64,000 nt of DNA from Bradyrhizobium sp. CER78 (GCF_029846235.1 NZ_JARVWP010000002.1:124001-188000); one strand, 5' to 3'; shown: positions 45,847-55,271, numbered from the stretch's first letter. Notes: a model not told the origin generated them from the sequence alone. Program-made: numbers and translations.

Positions 45847-46824
45847 CTACTTCTTGTCGTCCGCCAGCAGCGCGCGGTATTTCGCGACGTCGCGGGTCAC
45901 GAGTTGCTGCAGCGCCTCCGGCGCGAGTTCATCGGCGTCGGGGGCGACCGTCGAGAGATCGAGGAAGCGCTTCTTCACCGCTTCGCTTGCGACCGCGGTG
46001 CGCGCAGCGGCGTTGAGCCTGGCGATGATCTCGGGCGGGGTGCCCTTCGGCGCGAACAGTCCGTTCCAGCCCTGCGCCTCGAACTCGGGCAGCCCGGCCT
46101 CTGCCGAGGTGGGCAGCTCCGGCAGCGAGGCGAGCCGCACCGTCGAGCCGACCACGACCGCCTTCACCAGTTTGTCGTCGATCGCCTGCGACACCGAGGC
46201 CGCGGCATCGCAGACGCCGTCGATCTGGCTGCCGATCGCATCGGTCAGCGCCAGCGCGGCGCCGCGATAGCCGACCAGCTGCACGTCGATCCCGGCGGCA
46301 TGCACGAAGCTCTTGCAGATCAGATAGTTCGACGAGCCGACGCCGGCATGGCCGAGATTGACCTTGCCCGGGTTCTTCTTGGCGTAGTCGATGAAGTCCT
46401 TGAGGTCCCTGGCCGGAAAATCCTTGCGCAAAGCGACGATGCCGAAGGTTTTCGCCACCACGGCGATCGGCGCGAAGGAGTCCGGCGTGAACGACAGCTT
46501 TGGATAGATCGTGTAGGTCGCGGCGTTGGTGCCGGCATTGCCGATCGCGATCGTGTAGCCGTCCGGCTCGGCGCGTGCCGCGCGGGTCAGCGCGGTCGAG
46601 CCGCCGGCGCCGCCGACATTCTCGATGATGATGCTCTGGCCGAGCGCCGCGCTCATCTGGTCTGCGACCGCGCGCGCAATTACGTCGGAGGTGCCGCCGG
46701 CCGTAAACGGCACGATCATCGTGATCGGGCGCTTTGGGAAGTCCTGCTTTGGGAGTTCCTGGGCGTTGGCCGCTGACGCAAAAACGAGTACCGCGGCCGC
46801 GGCAAGGCACCACCGCCCCAGCAT
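45847..46824 (-). CDS. Bug-family (tripartite tricarboxylate transporter) substrate-binding protein
   Basis: 325 residues. Signal peptide 1-21 (LVFASAANA). The Bug fold is seen as PITMIVPFTAGGTSDVIARAVADQM, NVGGAGGSTALTRAARAEPDGYT and GYRGAALALTDAIGSQIDG, with GLPEFEAQGWNGLFAPKGTP near the end. It binds a carboxylate or similar ligand in the periplasm. No TctA/TctB membrane genes are adjacent, so it is an orphan, common in this group. It ends the purC-purS-purQ strand run. Confidence 0.92.
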   Translation of the reverse strand: MLGRWCLAAAAVLVFASAANAQELPKQDFPKRPITMIVPFTAGGTSDVIARAVADQMSAALGQSIIIENVGGAGGSTALTRAARAEPDGYTIAIGNAGTNAATYTIYPKLSFTPDSFAPIAVVAKTFGIVALRKDFPARDLKDFIDYAKKNPGKVNLGHAGVGSSNYLICKSFVHAAGIDVQLVGYRGAALALTDAIGSQIDGVCDAAASVSQAIDDKLVKAVVVGSTVRLASLPELPTSAEAGLPEFEAQGWNGLFAPKGTPPEIIARLNAAARTAVASEAVKKRFLDLSTVAPDADELAPEALQQLVTRDVAKYRALLADDKK

Positions 46825-46829
46825 TTCCG

Positions 46830-47531
46830 TTACGCCGCCTTCTCGAACTGCTGGACCAGCCCGGCGAACAGGCCGCGGCCGTCGGTGCAGCCCATGATCT
46901 CTTCGACGTGGTTCTCCGGATGCGGCATCATGCCGAGCACATTGCCGCGCTCGTTGACGATGCCGGCGATCGAATGCGCGGCGCCGTTGAAGTTGGAGGC
47001 CTCGTCGACCACGCCATCGGCCGAGCAGTAGCGGTAGAGCACCCGCCCGTCGCCCTCGAGCCGCTTCAGCGTCTCCTCGTCCGCCTCGTAATTGCCCTCG
47101 CCATGCGCCACCGGCACGCGGATCACCTGGCCGGCATTGTAGCCGCGGGTGAACGGGGTGTCGGAGCGCTCGACCTTCATATGCACGTCACGGCAGACGA
47201 ATTTCAGCCCGGCATTGCGCATCAAGACGCCCGGCAGCAGGCCGGACTCGCAGAGGATCTGGAAGCCGTTGCAGACGCCAAGCACGAGCCCGCCCTTGGC
47301 GGCAAAGTCGCGCACCGCGTCCATGACCGGCGCGCGCGCCGCGATCGCGCCGCAGCGCAGATAATCGCCGTAGGAGAAGCCGCCGGGCACCACCACGAGG
47401 TCGGTGCCTTTGGGCAGCGCGGTCTCGGCATGCCAGACCATCGCGGTCTCGTTGCCGGATGCGAGCTTGAGCGCGCGCGCCATGTCGCGCTCGCGGTTGA
47501 TGCCGGGGAAGACGAGGACGGCTGATTTCAT
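46830..47531 (-). CDS. purQ: Phosphoribosylformylglycinamidine synthase subunit PurQ
   Basis: Glutamine amidotransferase subunit of the FGAM synthase. 233 residues. Nucleophile Cys in [20 protein letters not shown], catalytic His/Glu in [14 protein letters not shown]; start [18 protein letters not shown]. Lies on the same strand as purS and purC but an exported-protein gene sits between purS and purQ, five bases upstream of the purQ start. The Bug-family gene begins 6 bases downstream. Confidence 0.96.
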   Translation of the reverse strand: MKSAVLVFPGINRERDMARALKLASGNETAMVWHAETALPKGTDLVVVPGGFSYGDYLRCGAIAARAPVMDAVRDFAAKGGLVLGVCNGFQILCESGLLPGVLMRNAGLKFVCRDVHMKVERSDTPFTRGYNAGQVIRVPVAHGEGNYEADEETLKRLEGDGRVLYRYCSADGVVDEASNFNGAAHSIAGIVNERGNVLGMMPHPENHVEEIMGCTDGRGLFAGLVQQFEKAA

Positions 47532-47535
47532 TGCA

Positions 47536-48114
47536 TCACCTGGTTTTGGGCGCCAGCACGAGCTTCGCTGCGGCGGCAAACTTTGCGTAATTGTCGTTGC
47601 TGGCCTTCTCGTCGCGCGCCGAACTGATCAGGCTGGCGGAGCCTTGTCCGCCGATCAGCAAGCCGCTGACTTGATACTCGCTTGCGCCATCGGCCGTCAC
47701 GGTCAGGCGCCGTGCCTTGAACATGCGCGGCGTCGCCGTGCCCTTGTCGCCGTCAACGCCGAGCAGCGTAATCCGCTGTCCGGGCGTCCGCTGTTCCAGC
47801 GCCTTGATGATCTGCTCCTGCCCCGCACGGAACTGGTCGAGCGTCATCTGCTTTCCGCCGGTATAGTACCGGTAGCTCACCTTGGAGCCCGCGCCGCAGG
47901 ACGACTGCGTGCAGCGGAACATGTGCACATCGGAGCCGCGGCGCTCGTAGCTCCATCCGCTGACCAAGAATGGCGGCGCCTCCGTAGTGGCGGAGGGTGG
48001 CGGCGGCGCCGATTGCGCCGAGACACCGCCGCTTCCAGCAACCGTCAGCAGGGCAGCCAACAACGATCGAACGACGATACGGTTACCGCCAGCAGCGAGG
48101 GTAGCTGTTGTCAT
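47536..48114 (-). CDS. Exported protein of unknown function inside the pur run
   Basis: 192 residues. Residues 1-34 form a signal peptide-like segment ([21 protein letters not shown]). A Pro-rich linker is followed by a compact domain with [24 protein letters not shown] (a cysteine pair) and [21 protein letters not shown] at the end. The block CRxxxxCG with following beta pattern recalls IalB-like proteins, but I would not assign it. It begins 13 bases downstream of purS and ends 4 bases before purQ, so it is very likely co-transcribed with purine genes. Confidence 0.8.
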   Translation of the reverse strand: MTTATLAAGGNRIVVRSLLAALLTVAGSGGVSAQSAPPPPSATTEAPPFLVSGWSYERRGSDVHMFRCTQSSCGAGSKVSYRYYTGGKQMTLDQFRAGQEQIIKALEQRTPGQRITLLGVDGDKGTATPRMFKARRLTVTADGASEYQVSGLLIGGQGSASLISSARDEKASNDNYAKFAAAAKLVLAPKTR

Positions 48115-48127
48115 CTGGCGCGCCCGG

Positions 48128-48370
48128 CTAGCTCAGGACCTCGACCCGGTAGTTCTCGATCACAGTGTTCGCCAGCAGCTTGTCGGCGGCGGCCTTCAGC
48201 GCCGCCTCCGCCTTGGCCTTGTCGGTCGCGGCGAGCTCGATGTCGAACACCTTGCCCTGCCGAACGCTGGCGATGCCGTCGACGCCGAGCGACTTCAGCG
48301 CGCCCTCGATTGCCTTGCCCTGCGGATCGAGGATGCCCGACTTCAACGTAACAGTCACACGTGCCTTCAC
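48128..48370 (-). CDS. purS: Phosphoribosylformylglycinamidine synthase subunit PurS
   Basis: 80 residues; the small subunit that bridges PurL and PurQ. Typical sequence: KARVTVTLKSGILDPQGKAIEGAL, SVRQGKVFDIELAATDKA and ending KLLANTVIENYRVEVL. It follows purC by 15 bases on the same strand. Confidence 0.96.
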   Translation of the reverse strand: MKARVTVTLKSGILDPQGKAIEGALKSLGVDGIASVRQGKVFDIELAATDKAKAEAALKAAADKLLANTVIENYRVEVLS

Positions 48371-48385
48371 GATTGCCCCTTAAGC

Positions 48386-49153
48386 TTAGCTCTTCACCAG
48401 GACCGGGCCGCTGCCGGCCGGCCGCTCGTTTTCGATCAGAATGCCGAGCCGCTTCGCGACCTCGGTGTACGCTTCGAGCAAGCCGCCCAGATCGCGGCGG
48501 AAACGGTCCTTGTCGAGCTTCTCGTTCGACTTGATGTCCCACAGCCGGCAGGAGTCCGGCGAGATCTCGTCGGCGACGATGATCCGCATCATCTCGTTCT
48601 CGAACAGCCGTCCGCACTCCATCTTGAAGTCGACGAGGCGGATGCCGATGCCGAGGAAGAGACCGGTCAGGAAGTCGTTGACACGGATGGCCAGCGCCAT
48701 GATGTCGTCGATCTCCTGGGGTGTTGCCCAGCCGAAAGCAGTGATGTGCTCTTCCGACACCATGGGGTCGTTGAGCTGGTCGTTCTTGTAATAGAACTCG
48801 ATGATCGAGCGCGGCAGCTGGGTGCCCTCTTCGATCCCGAGCCGCTGCGACAGCGAGCCGGCGGCGACGTTCCGCACCACCACCTCGAGCGGCACGATCT
48901 CGACCTCGCGAATCAGCTGCTCACGCATGTTGAGGCGGCGGATGAAGTGGGTCGGCACCCCGATGTCGTTGAGGTGCTGAAACAGGTACTCCGAAATCCG
49001 GTTGTTGAGGACGCCCTTGCCCTCGATCACCTGGTGTTTCTTGGCATTGAACGCGGTCGCGTCGTCCTTGAAGTGCTGGATCAGGGTTCCCGGCTCGGGG
49101 CCTTCGTAAAGCACCTTGGCCTTGCCTTCATAAATGCGGCGTCGACGGCTCAT
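48386..49153 (-). CDS. purC: Phosphoribosylaminoimidazole-succinocarboxamide synthase
   Basis: SAICAR synthase, 255 residues. [20 protein letters not shown] (ATP-binding start), [41 protein letters not shown] and [22 protein letters not shown] are classic. ATG 49153 starts the family-like part. An in-frame ATG at 49183, with GGAG about 11 bases ahead, would add ten residues and is a realistic alternative. First gene of purC-purS-(exported protein)-purQ. Confidence 0.95.
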   Translation of the reverse strand: MSRRRRIYEGKAKVLYEGPEPGTLIQHFKDDATAFNAKKHQVIEGKGVLNNRISEYLFQHLNDIGVPTHFIRRLNMREQLIREVEIVPLEVVVRNVAAGSLSQRLGIEEGTQLPRSIIEFYYKNDQLNDPMVSEEHITAFGWATPQEIDDIMALAIRVNDFLTGLFLGIGIRLVDFKMECGRLFENEMMRIIVADEISPDSCRLWDIKSNEKLDKDRFRRDLGGLLEAYTEVAKRLGILIENERPAGSGPVLVKS

Positions 49154-49499
49154 TGGGATGTACCGTGTTTTGTTGAAATCCATGAATTTGGGTGCTCCGG
49201 ATGACTTGGGGTTACGACCCACGACGGAGCTGCCGCGGAGGCCTGGAACCTGAGCTATCCAACTGGAAACAGAACAAGAACCACACCTGTTGGCAACCTA
49301 TCTGATTGGCCCATCCAGCACAATCGATAGTGCCCCCTTGCGGGCACTTATACCGCGCTATCGAAAAGGGCCGATTCCGCCTGTTTTGCCTGCGGCTTAA
49401 CGGCTCGTTGTCTTGCCGATTCCTCCCACCTATTTAGGCAGGCATCGGGGCCGCCGCAACGAGCTGCGGCGCATTCAGCAGGGGATTGGAACTTCGGCC
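49154..49499. other. Gene-free region upstream of purC and DUF1476
   Basis: 346 bases of divergent intergenic sequence. The only structure I see is a hairpin at 49325-49363: CGAT....ATCG outer arms around AGTGCCC/GGGCACT, with a CCCTTGC-type loop. It could be part of the purC leader or of a promoter region. No small reading frame with a ribosome-binding site is convincing here. Confidence 0.5.
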
Positions 49500-49823
49500 A
49501 TGAGCGAATTCGACAAGCGCGAGGAAGGTTTCGAGAAGAAGTTCGCCCTCGATGAGGAGCTGAAGTTCAAGGCGGAAGCGCGCCGGAACAAGCTGCTGGG
49601 CTTGTGGGCCGCCGAGAAGCTCGGCATCACGGGCGACGCTGCCAACGCCTATGCCAAGGAAGTGGTGGCCGCCGACTTCGAGGAAGCCGGCGACAATGAC
49701 GTCCTGCACAAGGTGCTGAAGGACCTCACCGCCAAGGGCCAGCCCGCCACCGAGCGCGACATCCGCGCCAAGATGGATGAGCTGCTGGCCGTTGCGGTGA
49801 CCCAGGTGAAGGCAGGAACCTGA
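49500..49823 (+). CDS. DUF1476 / ATPase inhibitor subunit zeta family protein
   Basis: 107 residues, all-helical, starting MSEFDKREEGFEKKFALDEE. LKFKAEARRNKLLGLWAAEKLG and YAKEVVAADFEEAGDNDVL are the alphaproteobacterial zeta-subunit blocks; in Paracoccus this protein inhibits F1-ATPase in the hydrolytic direction. ATG 49500 is the family start. Free-standing, divergent from purC. Confidence 0.93.
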   Translation: MSEFDKREEGFEKKFALDEELKFKAEARRNKLLGLWAAEKLGITGDAANAYAKEVVAADFEEAGDNDVLHKVLKDLTAKGQPATERDIRAKMDELLAVAVTQVKAGT

Positions 49824-49875
49824 AAGCAGGAAGCGCGAACCTGGGCTCAGCCCCGCAACGCTCCAGTACGACCTT

Positions 49876-50820
49876 CTACGCGCGCCGAACATTGTTCCGG
49901 CGCGACGTGTTTGTACCCCTCGCTTTGGTGAACTCAGCGCGGATGATGTCGAGCAGACGGCGCGACGCGGCGCTGAGGAAGCCGCCATGCCGCGTCACCG
50001 CGACGACCTCGTGGCTTGCGCTGAGATTGCCGACGCGAATCGTCGCGATCGTCGAGGCGCGCAGTTCCTCCGCCGCATTGCTATGTGACAGCAGCGCGAT
50101 CCCGAGCCCCGCCTCGACCAGCCGTTTCTGCGCGGTCAGGCTGTCGACCGGCGTCCATGCGATCTCGCCGAGCCCGTGGGTCAGGAACAGGGCGAACACA
50201 TGAGAGGCGGTGATCTCGCGCCGTCCCGGCACTTCGGGAAACGCGATCCACCGCTCGTCCCTCAGATCGGCGAGCTTGCCGACCCGGCGTCCGGCCAGCG
50301 GGTGGTCCGGCGCACAGACCACCCCGAGCGGCTCGGCGCGCAGCACCTCGCAATCGAGCTCGCCTGAGCGGTCCTGATCGTAGCGCAACCCGATCGTCGC
50401 CTCGCCGCGCCGGATCAAATCGCTGACCTCCGCGCTGGTCGCGGTGCGCAGCGTCAGCGTGACATCGGGATGCTCGCGGGCGAAGCGCTTCAGCACCTTC
50501 GAGAGCCGCTCGCCCGCAAGCGTGCCCGTCACCGCCAGCGCCACCGGACCGGAATTGTCGCGCAGCAGCGCGCGCACCGCGTTCTCGGCATCCTGCGCTG
50601 CCGCCACCGCGCGTTCGGCATAGGGCACCATCACCCGTCCGGCATCGCTGAGCCGCGTCTTGCCGCCGATGCGCTCGAACAGGGGCACGCCGAGCTCCTG
50701 CTCGAGCAGCGCGATGCGCCTTGAGATAGCCGGCTGCGAACGATGCAGCGCCTTGGCGGCGTTGGAGATCCCGCCGCGGCGAAGCACCACTAGGAACGTG
50801 TTGAGCGCGTCGCTGTCCAT
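49876..50820 (-). CDS. LysR-family transcriptional regulator
   Basis: 314 residues. N-terminal helix-turn-helix: LNTFLVVLRRGGISNAAKAL then HRSQPAISRRIALLEQELGVPLFER. The effector domain follows with typical PLGVVCAPDHPLAGR. ATG 50820 has GAGG six bases upstream. Divergent from the PEP-mutase-like gene with 112 bases between, so that gene is its likely target. Confidence 0.93.
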   Translation of the reverse strand: MDSDALNTFLVVLRRGGISNAAKALHRSQPAISRRIALLEQELGVPLFERIGGKTRLSDAGRVMVPYAERAVAAAQDAENAVRALLRDNSGPVALAVTGTLAGERLSKVLKRFAREHPDVTLTLRTATSAEVSDLIRRGEATIGLRYDQDRSGELDCEVLRAEPLGVVCAPDHPLAGRRVGKLADLRDERWIAFPEVPGRREITASHVFALFLTHGLGEIAWTPVDSLTAQKRLVEAGLGIALLSHSNAAEELRASTIATIRVGNLSASHEVVAVTRHGGFLSAASRRLLDIIRAEFTKARGTNTSRRNNVRRA

Positions 50821-50932
50821 CTCTGCCTCATGCAAAAAGCTGATGATATCGAAAGAAATAACAAATTTGTCTGATGACCGAAACCGCCCTATCGCTGCAG
50901 CCAGTCGCTTTTCCCAGCCATCAGGAGTTCAC

Positions 50933-51760
50933 ATGCGCACCCAGGCAGACAAGGCAGCACGGTTTCGCGAGCTGCATCAGCGGCCCGGCGCCTTCATCAT
51001 TCCAAATCCGTGGGACGCCGGCACGGCGAAGCTGCTCGCGGCGATGGGCTTCGAGGCGCTCGCGACCACCAGCCTCGGGGTCGCCAACACGCTCGGCCAG
51101 GCCACAATCTCCCTCGATGCCATCATCGAGAACTGCCGGGTGATATCGGAGGCCACCGACCTGCCCGTCAACGCCGACCTGGAAAATTGCGGCGCCGATG
51201 ATCCGAAGACCGCGGCAAAGGCCATCGCGCGCGCGGCCGAAGCCGGCGTCGTCGGCGGCTCGATTGAGGATTCGACCGGCGATCGTGAGCGCCCGATCTA
51301 CGACTTCTCGCTCGCGGTCGAACGGGTGCAGGCGGCGGTCGAAGCCGCCCGCGCCCTCCCCTTCCCGTTCACGCTGACAGCGCGCGCGGAGAACTTCCTC
51401 TGGGGACGCAAGGACCTCGACGACACGATCAAGCGGCTGCAGGCGTTCGAGGCCGCCGGCGCCGACGTGCTGTATTCACCGGGTCTGTACGATATCGGCA
51501 CCATCAGGACCGTGGTCTCGGCCGTGAAGCGGCCGTTCAATCTGGTGATGGGTTTTGCCGATCCGACCTTGACGGTCGAGCAGCTGTCGGCCGCCGGCGT
51601 CAAGCGCATCAGCGTCGGTGGCGCGATGGAGCGCCACGCGCTGGCTGCGTTCCTGCGCGCTGCCCGCGAGATGAAGGATAACGGCGCGTTCACCTTCGTC
51701 CGCGACATGGCGCCGGTGAAGGAGGTGCGCGAGGCGTTCGCGGCCGCCAAGAGCGAATAG
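50933..51760 (+). CDS. Isocitrate lyase/PEP mutase family protein
   Basis: 275-residue TIM-barrel enzyme of the PEP mutase/2-methylisocitrate lyase group. FIIPNPWDAGTAKLLAAMGFEALATTS, Mg-binding VNADLENCG, GGSIEDSTGDRERPIYD and TARAENFLWG are visible; the Cys loop needed by isocitrate lyase (KKCGH) is absent, so true isocitrate lyase activity is unlikely. The ATG follows CAGGAG. Likely controlled by the divergent LysR gene. Exact substrate unknown (oxaloacetate hydrolase or phosphonate relatives). Confidence 0.88.
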   Translation: MRTQADKAARFRELHQRPGAFIIPNPWDAGTAKLLAAMGFEALATTSLGVANTLGQATISLDAIIENCRVISEATDLPVNADLENCGADDPKTAAKAIARAAEAGVVGGSIEDSTGDRERPIYDFSLAVERVQAAVEAARALPFPFTLTARAENFLWGRKDLDDTIKRLQAFEAAGADVLYSPGLYDIGTIRTVVSAVKRPFNLVMGFADPTLTVEQLSAAGVKRISVGGAMERHALAAFLRAAREMKDNGAFTFVRDMAPVKEVREAFAAAKSE

Positions 51761-51766
51761 AGGGTA

Positions 51767-51802
51767 GCGAGTAGCGAATGGAGAACCCGGTTCGCTACTC
51801 GC
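51767..51802. terminator. Hairpin between PEP-mutase-like gene and cynS
   Basis: Perfect 12-bp arms GCGAGTAGCGAA/TTCGCTACTCGC with a 12-base loop lie between convergent genes, six bases after one stop and ten before the other. A bidirectional terminator is likely; repeat origin is possible since GAGTAGCGAATGG-type sequences recur in Bradyrhizobium from memory. Confidence 0.78.
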
Positions 51803-51811
51803 CATTCGCCT

Positions 51812-52300
51812 TTACCCTTCCTTGAAACCGTATTCCGGCACGTTGCCGCTGGCACCGTAATATTTGTAGGGCAGGAACTTGCCGCTCATGGTGATCTTGA
51901 CGCGATCGCCCTTCGGATTGGCGACGCGCTCGATCGCCATGTCGAAGTCGATCGCCGACATGATGCCGTCCCCGAACTCCTCCTCGATCAGCGCCTTCCA
52001 TGCCGGGCCGTTGACCATCACCATCTCGTAGAAGCGGTAGATCAGGGGATCGGTCGGCGGCATCGGCGTGCCGGTGCCGCGCATCGGCACCTCGTTGAGC
52101 ATCGCGGTCTCGGCCTTCGTCAGCCCGAACAATTCGCCGGCATTGGCCGCCTGCGGCTTTGTCAATTTCATCTGGCCCAGGATCGCGCCGACGATCAGCA
52201 CTTCAGAGTAGCCGCCGATCTTTTCGCAGATGTACTTCCAGCTCCAGCCCTTCTCGCGCTTGATGTCGAGCAGCTTTTCGGTGAGGTCTTCGCGTTTCAT
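51812..52300 (-). CDS. cynS: Cyanate hydratase (cyanase)
   Basis: Converts cyanate and bicarbonate into ammonia and carbon dioxide via carbamate. 162 residues. Catalytic residues at the expected spacing: Arg89 and Glu92 in YRFYEM, Ser115 in DGIMSAIDF. The N-terminal helix-turn-helix-like part LLDIKREKGWSWKYICEKIGG and the C-terminal swap region VKITMSGKFLPYKYY are present. Last gene of an operon with rhodanese, flavoprotein and OsmC-like genes, 100 bases after rhodanese. Confidence 0.96.
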   Translation of the reverse strand: MKREDLTEKLLDIKREKGWSWKYICEKIGGYSEVLIVGAILGQMKLTKPQAANAGELFGLTKAETAMLNEVPMRGTGTPMPPTDPLIYRFYEMVMVNGPAWKALIEEEFGDGIMSAIDFDMAIERVANPKGDRVKITMSGKFLPYKYYGASGNVPEYGFKEG

Positions 52301-52399
52301 GAGGCTTCCTCCTTAGGCGTTGGCACGCTGCGCCGACGCCGGCATTGATCGGCGTCCGGCCGCATTTTATGCCGCCGGACGCCGACAAACATGCAGTTT

Positions 52400-53278
52400 C
52401 TATGCCGCTTTGCCCGTTACGACCGCAGCGGTCGGCAAGCCTTCGTCGATCGGCAGCGCGGGATCGCGCGACCACTCGTTCCAGGAGCCGAAATACATCC
52501 GCACGTCCTTCACGCCGGCGTTCTTCAGCGCCAGGAAGGTATTCGAGGCGCGCGCCCCCTTGAAGCAGTAGAGATAGACCGCCGTGGTCTGCGAGATGCC
52601 GACCGTGGCGCATTCCGCAAGGATCTCGTCCTTCGACTTGAAGCGCGGGCCTTCGCCGGTCGGCTTCATCATCCGGTACCATTCGAGCCAGACCGCGCCG
52701 GGGATGCGGCCCTTGCGCGGGCAGAAATCCTTGCCGTACGGAGACGAGCTCTCGCCGATCCACTCGTCGACGTCGCGGACGTCGAGGATGGCGACGCCCG
52801 GCTTGCCGACCGCCGCCAGCATCGCCTTGGCGTCGATCATGATTTCGCCGGCCTCCGGCACGATGGCAAATCCGGCCTTCGCCGGCACCGCAACGTCGGT
52901 GGTGACCGGCAGGTCCGCCGCCTTCCAGGCATCGAAGCCGCCATGCAGCACCTTGATCTTGGGATAGCCCAGCATCGCCAGCAGGTAATAGCCGCGGCAG
53001 GACTGGCCGAAGCCGGAATTCATCGACTGCTCGTAGATCACGGCGGTCTCCTTGCCGGAGAGGCCGGCGGCGCCGAAGGCGTCGGCGAACTTGGTCTTCA
53101 GCGCGTGCATGCCTTCCGGCGTCGAGGTCGCGAGATAAGTGAAGATGTCATGCACATTGACCGCGCCGGGCAGATGTCCCGCGCCATAGGCGTCCGGATT
53201 GCGCGTGTCGATGACGACACACGGCTCTTTCTTGACGAGCTCGGCAAGTTCGCCGGCGGTGATCAGAACGTCCGTCAT
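52400..53278 (-). CDS. Two-domain sulfurtransferase (rhodanese family)
   Basis: 292 residues. Two rhodanese domains: the first (about 5-115) lacks the cysteine (AVIYEQSMNSGFG), the second (about 145-280) has Cys in VYLYCFKGARASNTF. The start MTDVLITAGELAELVKKEP follows CAGGAGAG. Rhodaneses move sulfane sulfur from thiosulfate or mercaptopyruvate to cyanide or a thiol. The loop CFKGAR is neither the classic CRKGVT nor CGSGVT, so donor preference is unclear. 47-base spacing to the upstream gene shows an operon with cynS. Confidence 0.9.
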   Translation of the reverse strand: MTDVLITAGELAELVKKEPCVVIDTRNPDAYGAGHLPGAVNVHDIFTYLATSTPEGMHALKTKFADAFGAAGLSGKETAVIYEQSMNSGFGQSCRGYYLLAMLGYPKIKVLHGGFDAWKAADLPVTTDVAVPAKAGFAIVPEAGEIMIDAKAMLAAVGKPGVAILDVRDVDEWIGESSSPYGKDFCPRKGRIPGAVWLEWYRMMKPTGEGPRFKSKDEILAECATVGISQTTAVYLYCFKGARASNTFLALKNAGVKDVRMYFGSWNEWSRDPALPIDEGLPTAAVVTGKAA

Positions 53279-53325
53279 GGCTCTCTCCTGTTGCGTGGTT
53301 GCTAGTCTTGGTGGTCCCGAATGCT

Positions 53326-54438
53326 TCAGCCGTCCGCCAGCATCTTGCGCAGCTGCTTGGTGGCGGGCGTAACGATGGCGACGAAATAGGCCTCGCGCAG
53401 CCTGCGCTGGGCGCGGTGGCTCATCAGGTAACCGCGCGCGCCGCAATGGAGCATCGCCGCATGCGCGACCGCGACGCTGGCATCGCCGATGCGCAAGCGG
53501 AGCGCCACGACGCGGCGCCAGTAGCTGTCGTCGGCGTTGTAGGGATCGCTCGCCAGCACCATCGCTTCCTTCTCGAACTCGGCATAGAGCTCGCGGAATT
53601 GCAGCGGTTGCTGCGGCAGATAGCGATTGACGTGACCGAGCGGCGCATGGACCTCGTCCATGATGTTGATGCAGTCCCGCATCAAGCCGAGGCCGATGCC
53701 GGCCTGCAGCAGGATGAATCCGGCGCGGATCTTCTTGACGAAGGGGGCGGCCGGCTCGGCGAGGATTAATTCATCCGGCACGAACACGTCGCGGAACTGG
53801 ACGCCGTAGGTGCCGGTGCCGTCCATCGCCAGGAACGGCTTGCATGGCGTCAGCGTGATCGCGGGATCGGAACAATCGGCGAGGAACATCACTGTCCCGC
53901 CCTCCTCATCCTCGCGCTCGAAGATCGTGCCGAAGTAATGGCCGGGCCCGAGGTTCGAGACCCAGGGCAGCGCGCCGCGAACGATGTAGCCGCCGTCGAC
54001 CTTGCGACCCCTCAGCTTCAGCCGCTCGATGCCGAAGAAGCTCTTCATCGGGTTGGAGAGCCCGGTGCCGCCCAGCACGCGCCCGCGAGAGAAGCAGTCG
54101 CCGAAGCGTGCGGCGAGCTTCAAGTTGGTGGAATTGGCGACGTACCAGACCAGCGTGTTCTGGCACCAGGCCATGAAGGCGGTGGCGCCGCAGACCTCGC
54201 CGATCGCGGCCATCGACTGGATGGCCCAGCGCAGGTCGGCGGGGCCTTCCTGCGGCACGTGGCTGCTCCACGCGCCGACCTCGCCGAGCCGGCGCAGGAA
54301 TTCGCCGGGATAGACCGAACCGGCGTCGATCGCGGATGCGAGCGGCGCCAGTTCCTGACGGGCGAGGCGTGCGACCTCGCCCGCGATGGTCGGTGCGGGA
54401 TCTCGCGCTGCGACCCGCGATAAAGCCAGTGAAGTCAT
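53326..54438 (-). CDS. Acyl-CoA dehydrogenase-fold flavoprotein
   Basis: 370 residues with the acyl-CoA dehydrogenase fold: all-helical start (LARLARQELAPLASAI), central beta domain with GRKVDGGYIVRGALPWVSNLGPGHYFG and FLADCSDPAITLTPC, helical end with GIGLGLMRDCINIMDEV. The usual catalytic Glu context is not evident, and it groups in my reading nearer to flavin-dependent monooxygenases/desulfurases of the DszC/SfnC kind. Middle of a cynS operon, so a sulfur or nitrogen compound is a likely substrate. Start ATG 54438 has GGAG eight bases ahead. Confidence 0.78.
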   Translation of the reverse strand: MTSLALSRVAARDPAPTIAGEVARLARQELAPLASAIDAGSVYPGEFLRRLGEVGAWSSHVPQEGPADLRWAIQSMAAIGEVCGATAFMAWCQNTLVWYVANSTNLKLAARFGDCFSRGRVLGGTGLSNPMKSFFGIERLKLRGRKVDGGYIVRGALPWVSNLGPGHYFGTIFEREDEEGGTVMFLADCSDPAITLTPCKPFLAMDGTGTYGVQFRDVFVPDELILAEPAAPFVKKIRAGFILLQAGIGLGLMRDCINIMDEVHAPLGHVNRYLPQQPLQFRELYAEFEKEAMVLASDPYNADDSYWRRVVALRLRIGDASVAVAHAAMLHCGARGYLMSHRAQRRLREAYFVAIVTPATKQLRKMLADG

Positions 54439-54473
54439 GGATGATCTCCGCACCTTGAATTGCCGGGCGACGC

Positions 54474-55016
54474 TTAAGCGCTGACCTCGAGATTGACGGG
54501 ACGGGTGAAGGTGTTGGCGACCGGCGACCACTTCTTCACATGCGCCACCAGCGCGTCGATCTCGCCCTGCGCGACGCCCTCGCATTCCATGTCGACCTTG
54601 ACGCGGACATCGGTGAAGCCGACCGGCTTCTCGCTGACGTCGCCGGTGCCCCACACCGCCGTGATGTTGAGATCACCCTCGAGCTCCAGCTCGAGCTTGT
54701 TGACGATCCAGCCGCGATGCACGGCGTTGGCGTGCAGGCCGACCGCAAGGCAGGAGCCGAGCGCGGCGAGTGAGGCTTCAGAGGGATTGGGCGCCGTATC
54801 GTCGCCGAGCAGGCCCGGCGGCTCGTCGACGATATAGGGCGCGAGGTTGCGGATGTAGTTGGCGTGACGGAACTTGCCCTCTGCCACCGTCTTGCACTTC
54901 AAGGTCTTGATGACCTTCGGGTTGGCCTTGCCGTTGGCAATGAGCTGCTCGAGCCCGCCTCTGTCGATCGGCGCGAGGCAGCCGGTCAGTGCGGTTTTCT
55001 GGGCGACAGCGGTCAT
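54474..55016 (-). CDS. OsmC-family redox protein
   Basis: 180 residues. GGLGDDTAPNPSEASLAALGSCLAVGLHANAV-type core is represented by DTAPNPSEASLAALGSC and LAVGLHANAVHRGW, with a later VNLEVSA end. The family's second cysteine (VSRTC-like) is replaced: DMECEGVAQGEID has Cys at that place. Such proteins reduce organic hydroperoxides or bind hydrophobic thiols. First gene of the operon with flavoprotein, rhodanese and cynS. Confidence 0.88.
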   Translation of the reverse strand: MTAVAQKTALTGCLAPIDRGGLEQLIANGKANPKVIKTLKCKTVAEGKFRHANYIRNLAPYIVDEPPGLLGDDTAPNPSEASLAALGSCLAVGLHANAVHRGWIVNKLELELEGDLNITAVWGTGDVSEKPVGFTDVRVKVDMECEGVAQGEIDALVAHVKKWSPVANTFTRPVNLEVSA

Positions 55017-55271
55017 CAGTTTTCTCCCTGGGAGCGATGGAAATGGTCAGGATACCGAACGGTCTGTTTACTGCACGAAGCGTGCCAGTCCCGCCGCAAA
55101 TCAAAAGGCGAAATTCCGCAGACGCTTACGCGCGCCTGCCTGCGGATTGATCAGTGCCGTCTTGCTCAATCGCCAAGCAGATGCCGCGGGCTTGCGATTA
55201 TTTTCAGCGCAGGAGAGCGCTCATGAAGATGCGGCTTGATGATTTCGCCGCGCTCCGATTTACTGCCGCGC

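Noticed and set aside
55036..55066. ACCGAACGGTCTGTTT as a TetR operator between OsmC and TetR genes
   Set aside because: The half-sites do not form a convincing palindrome; only the half TCTGTTT looks TetR-like.
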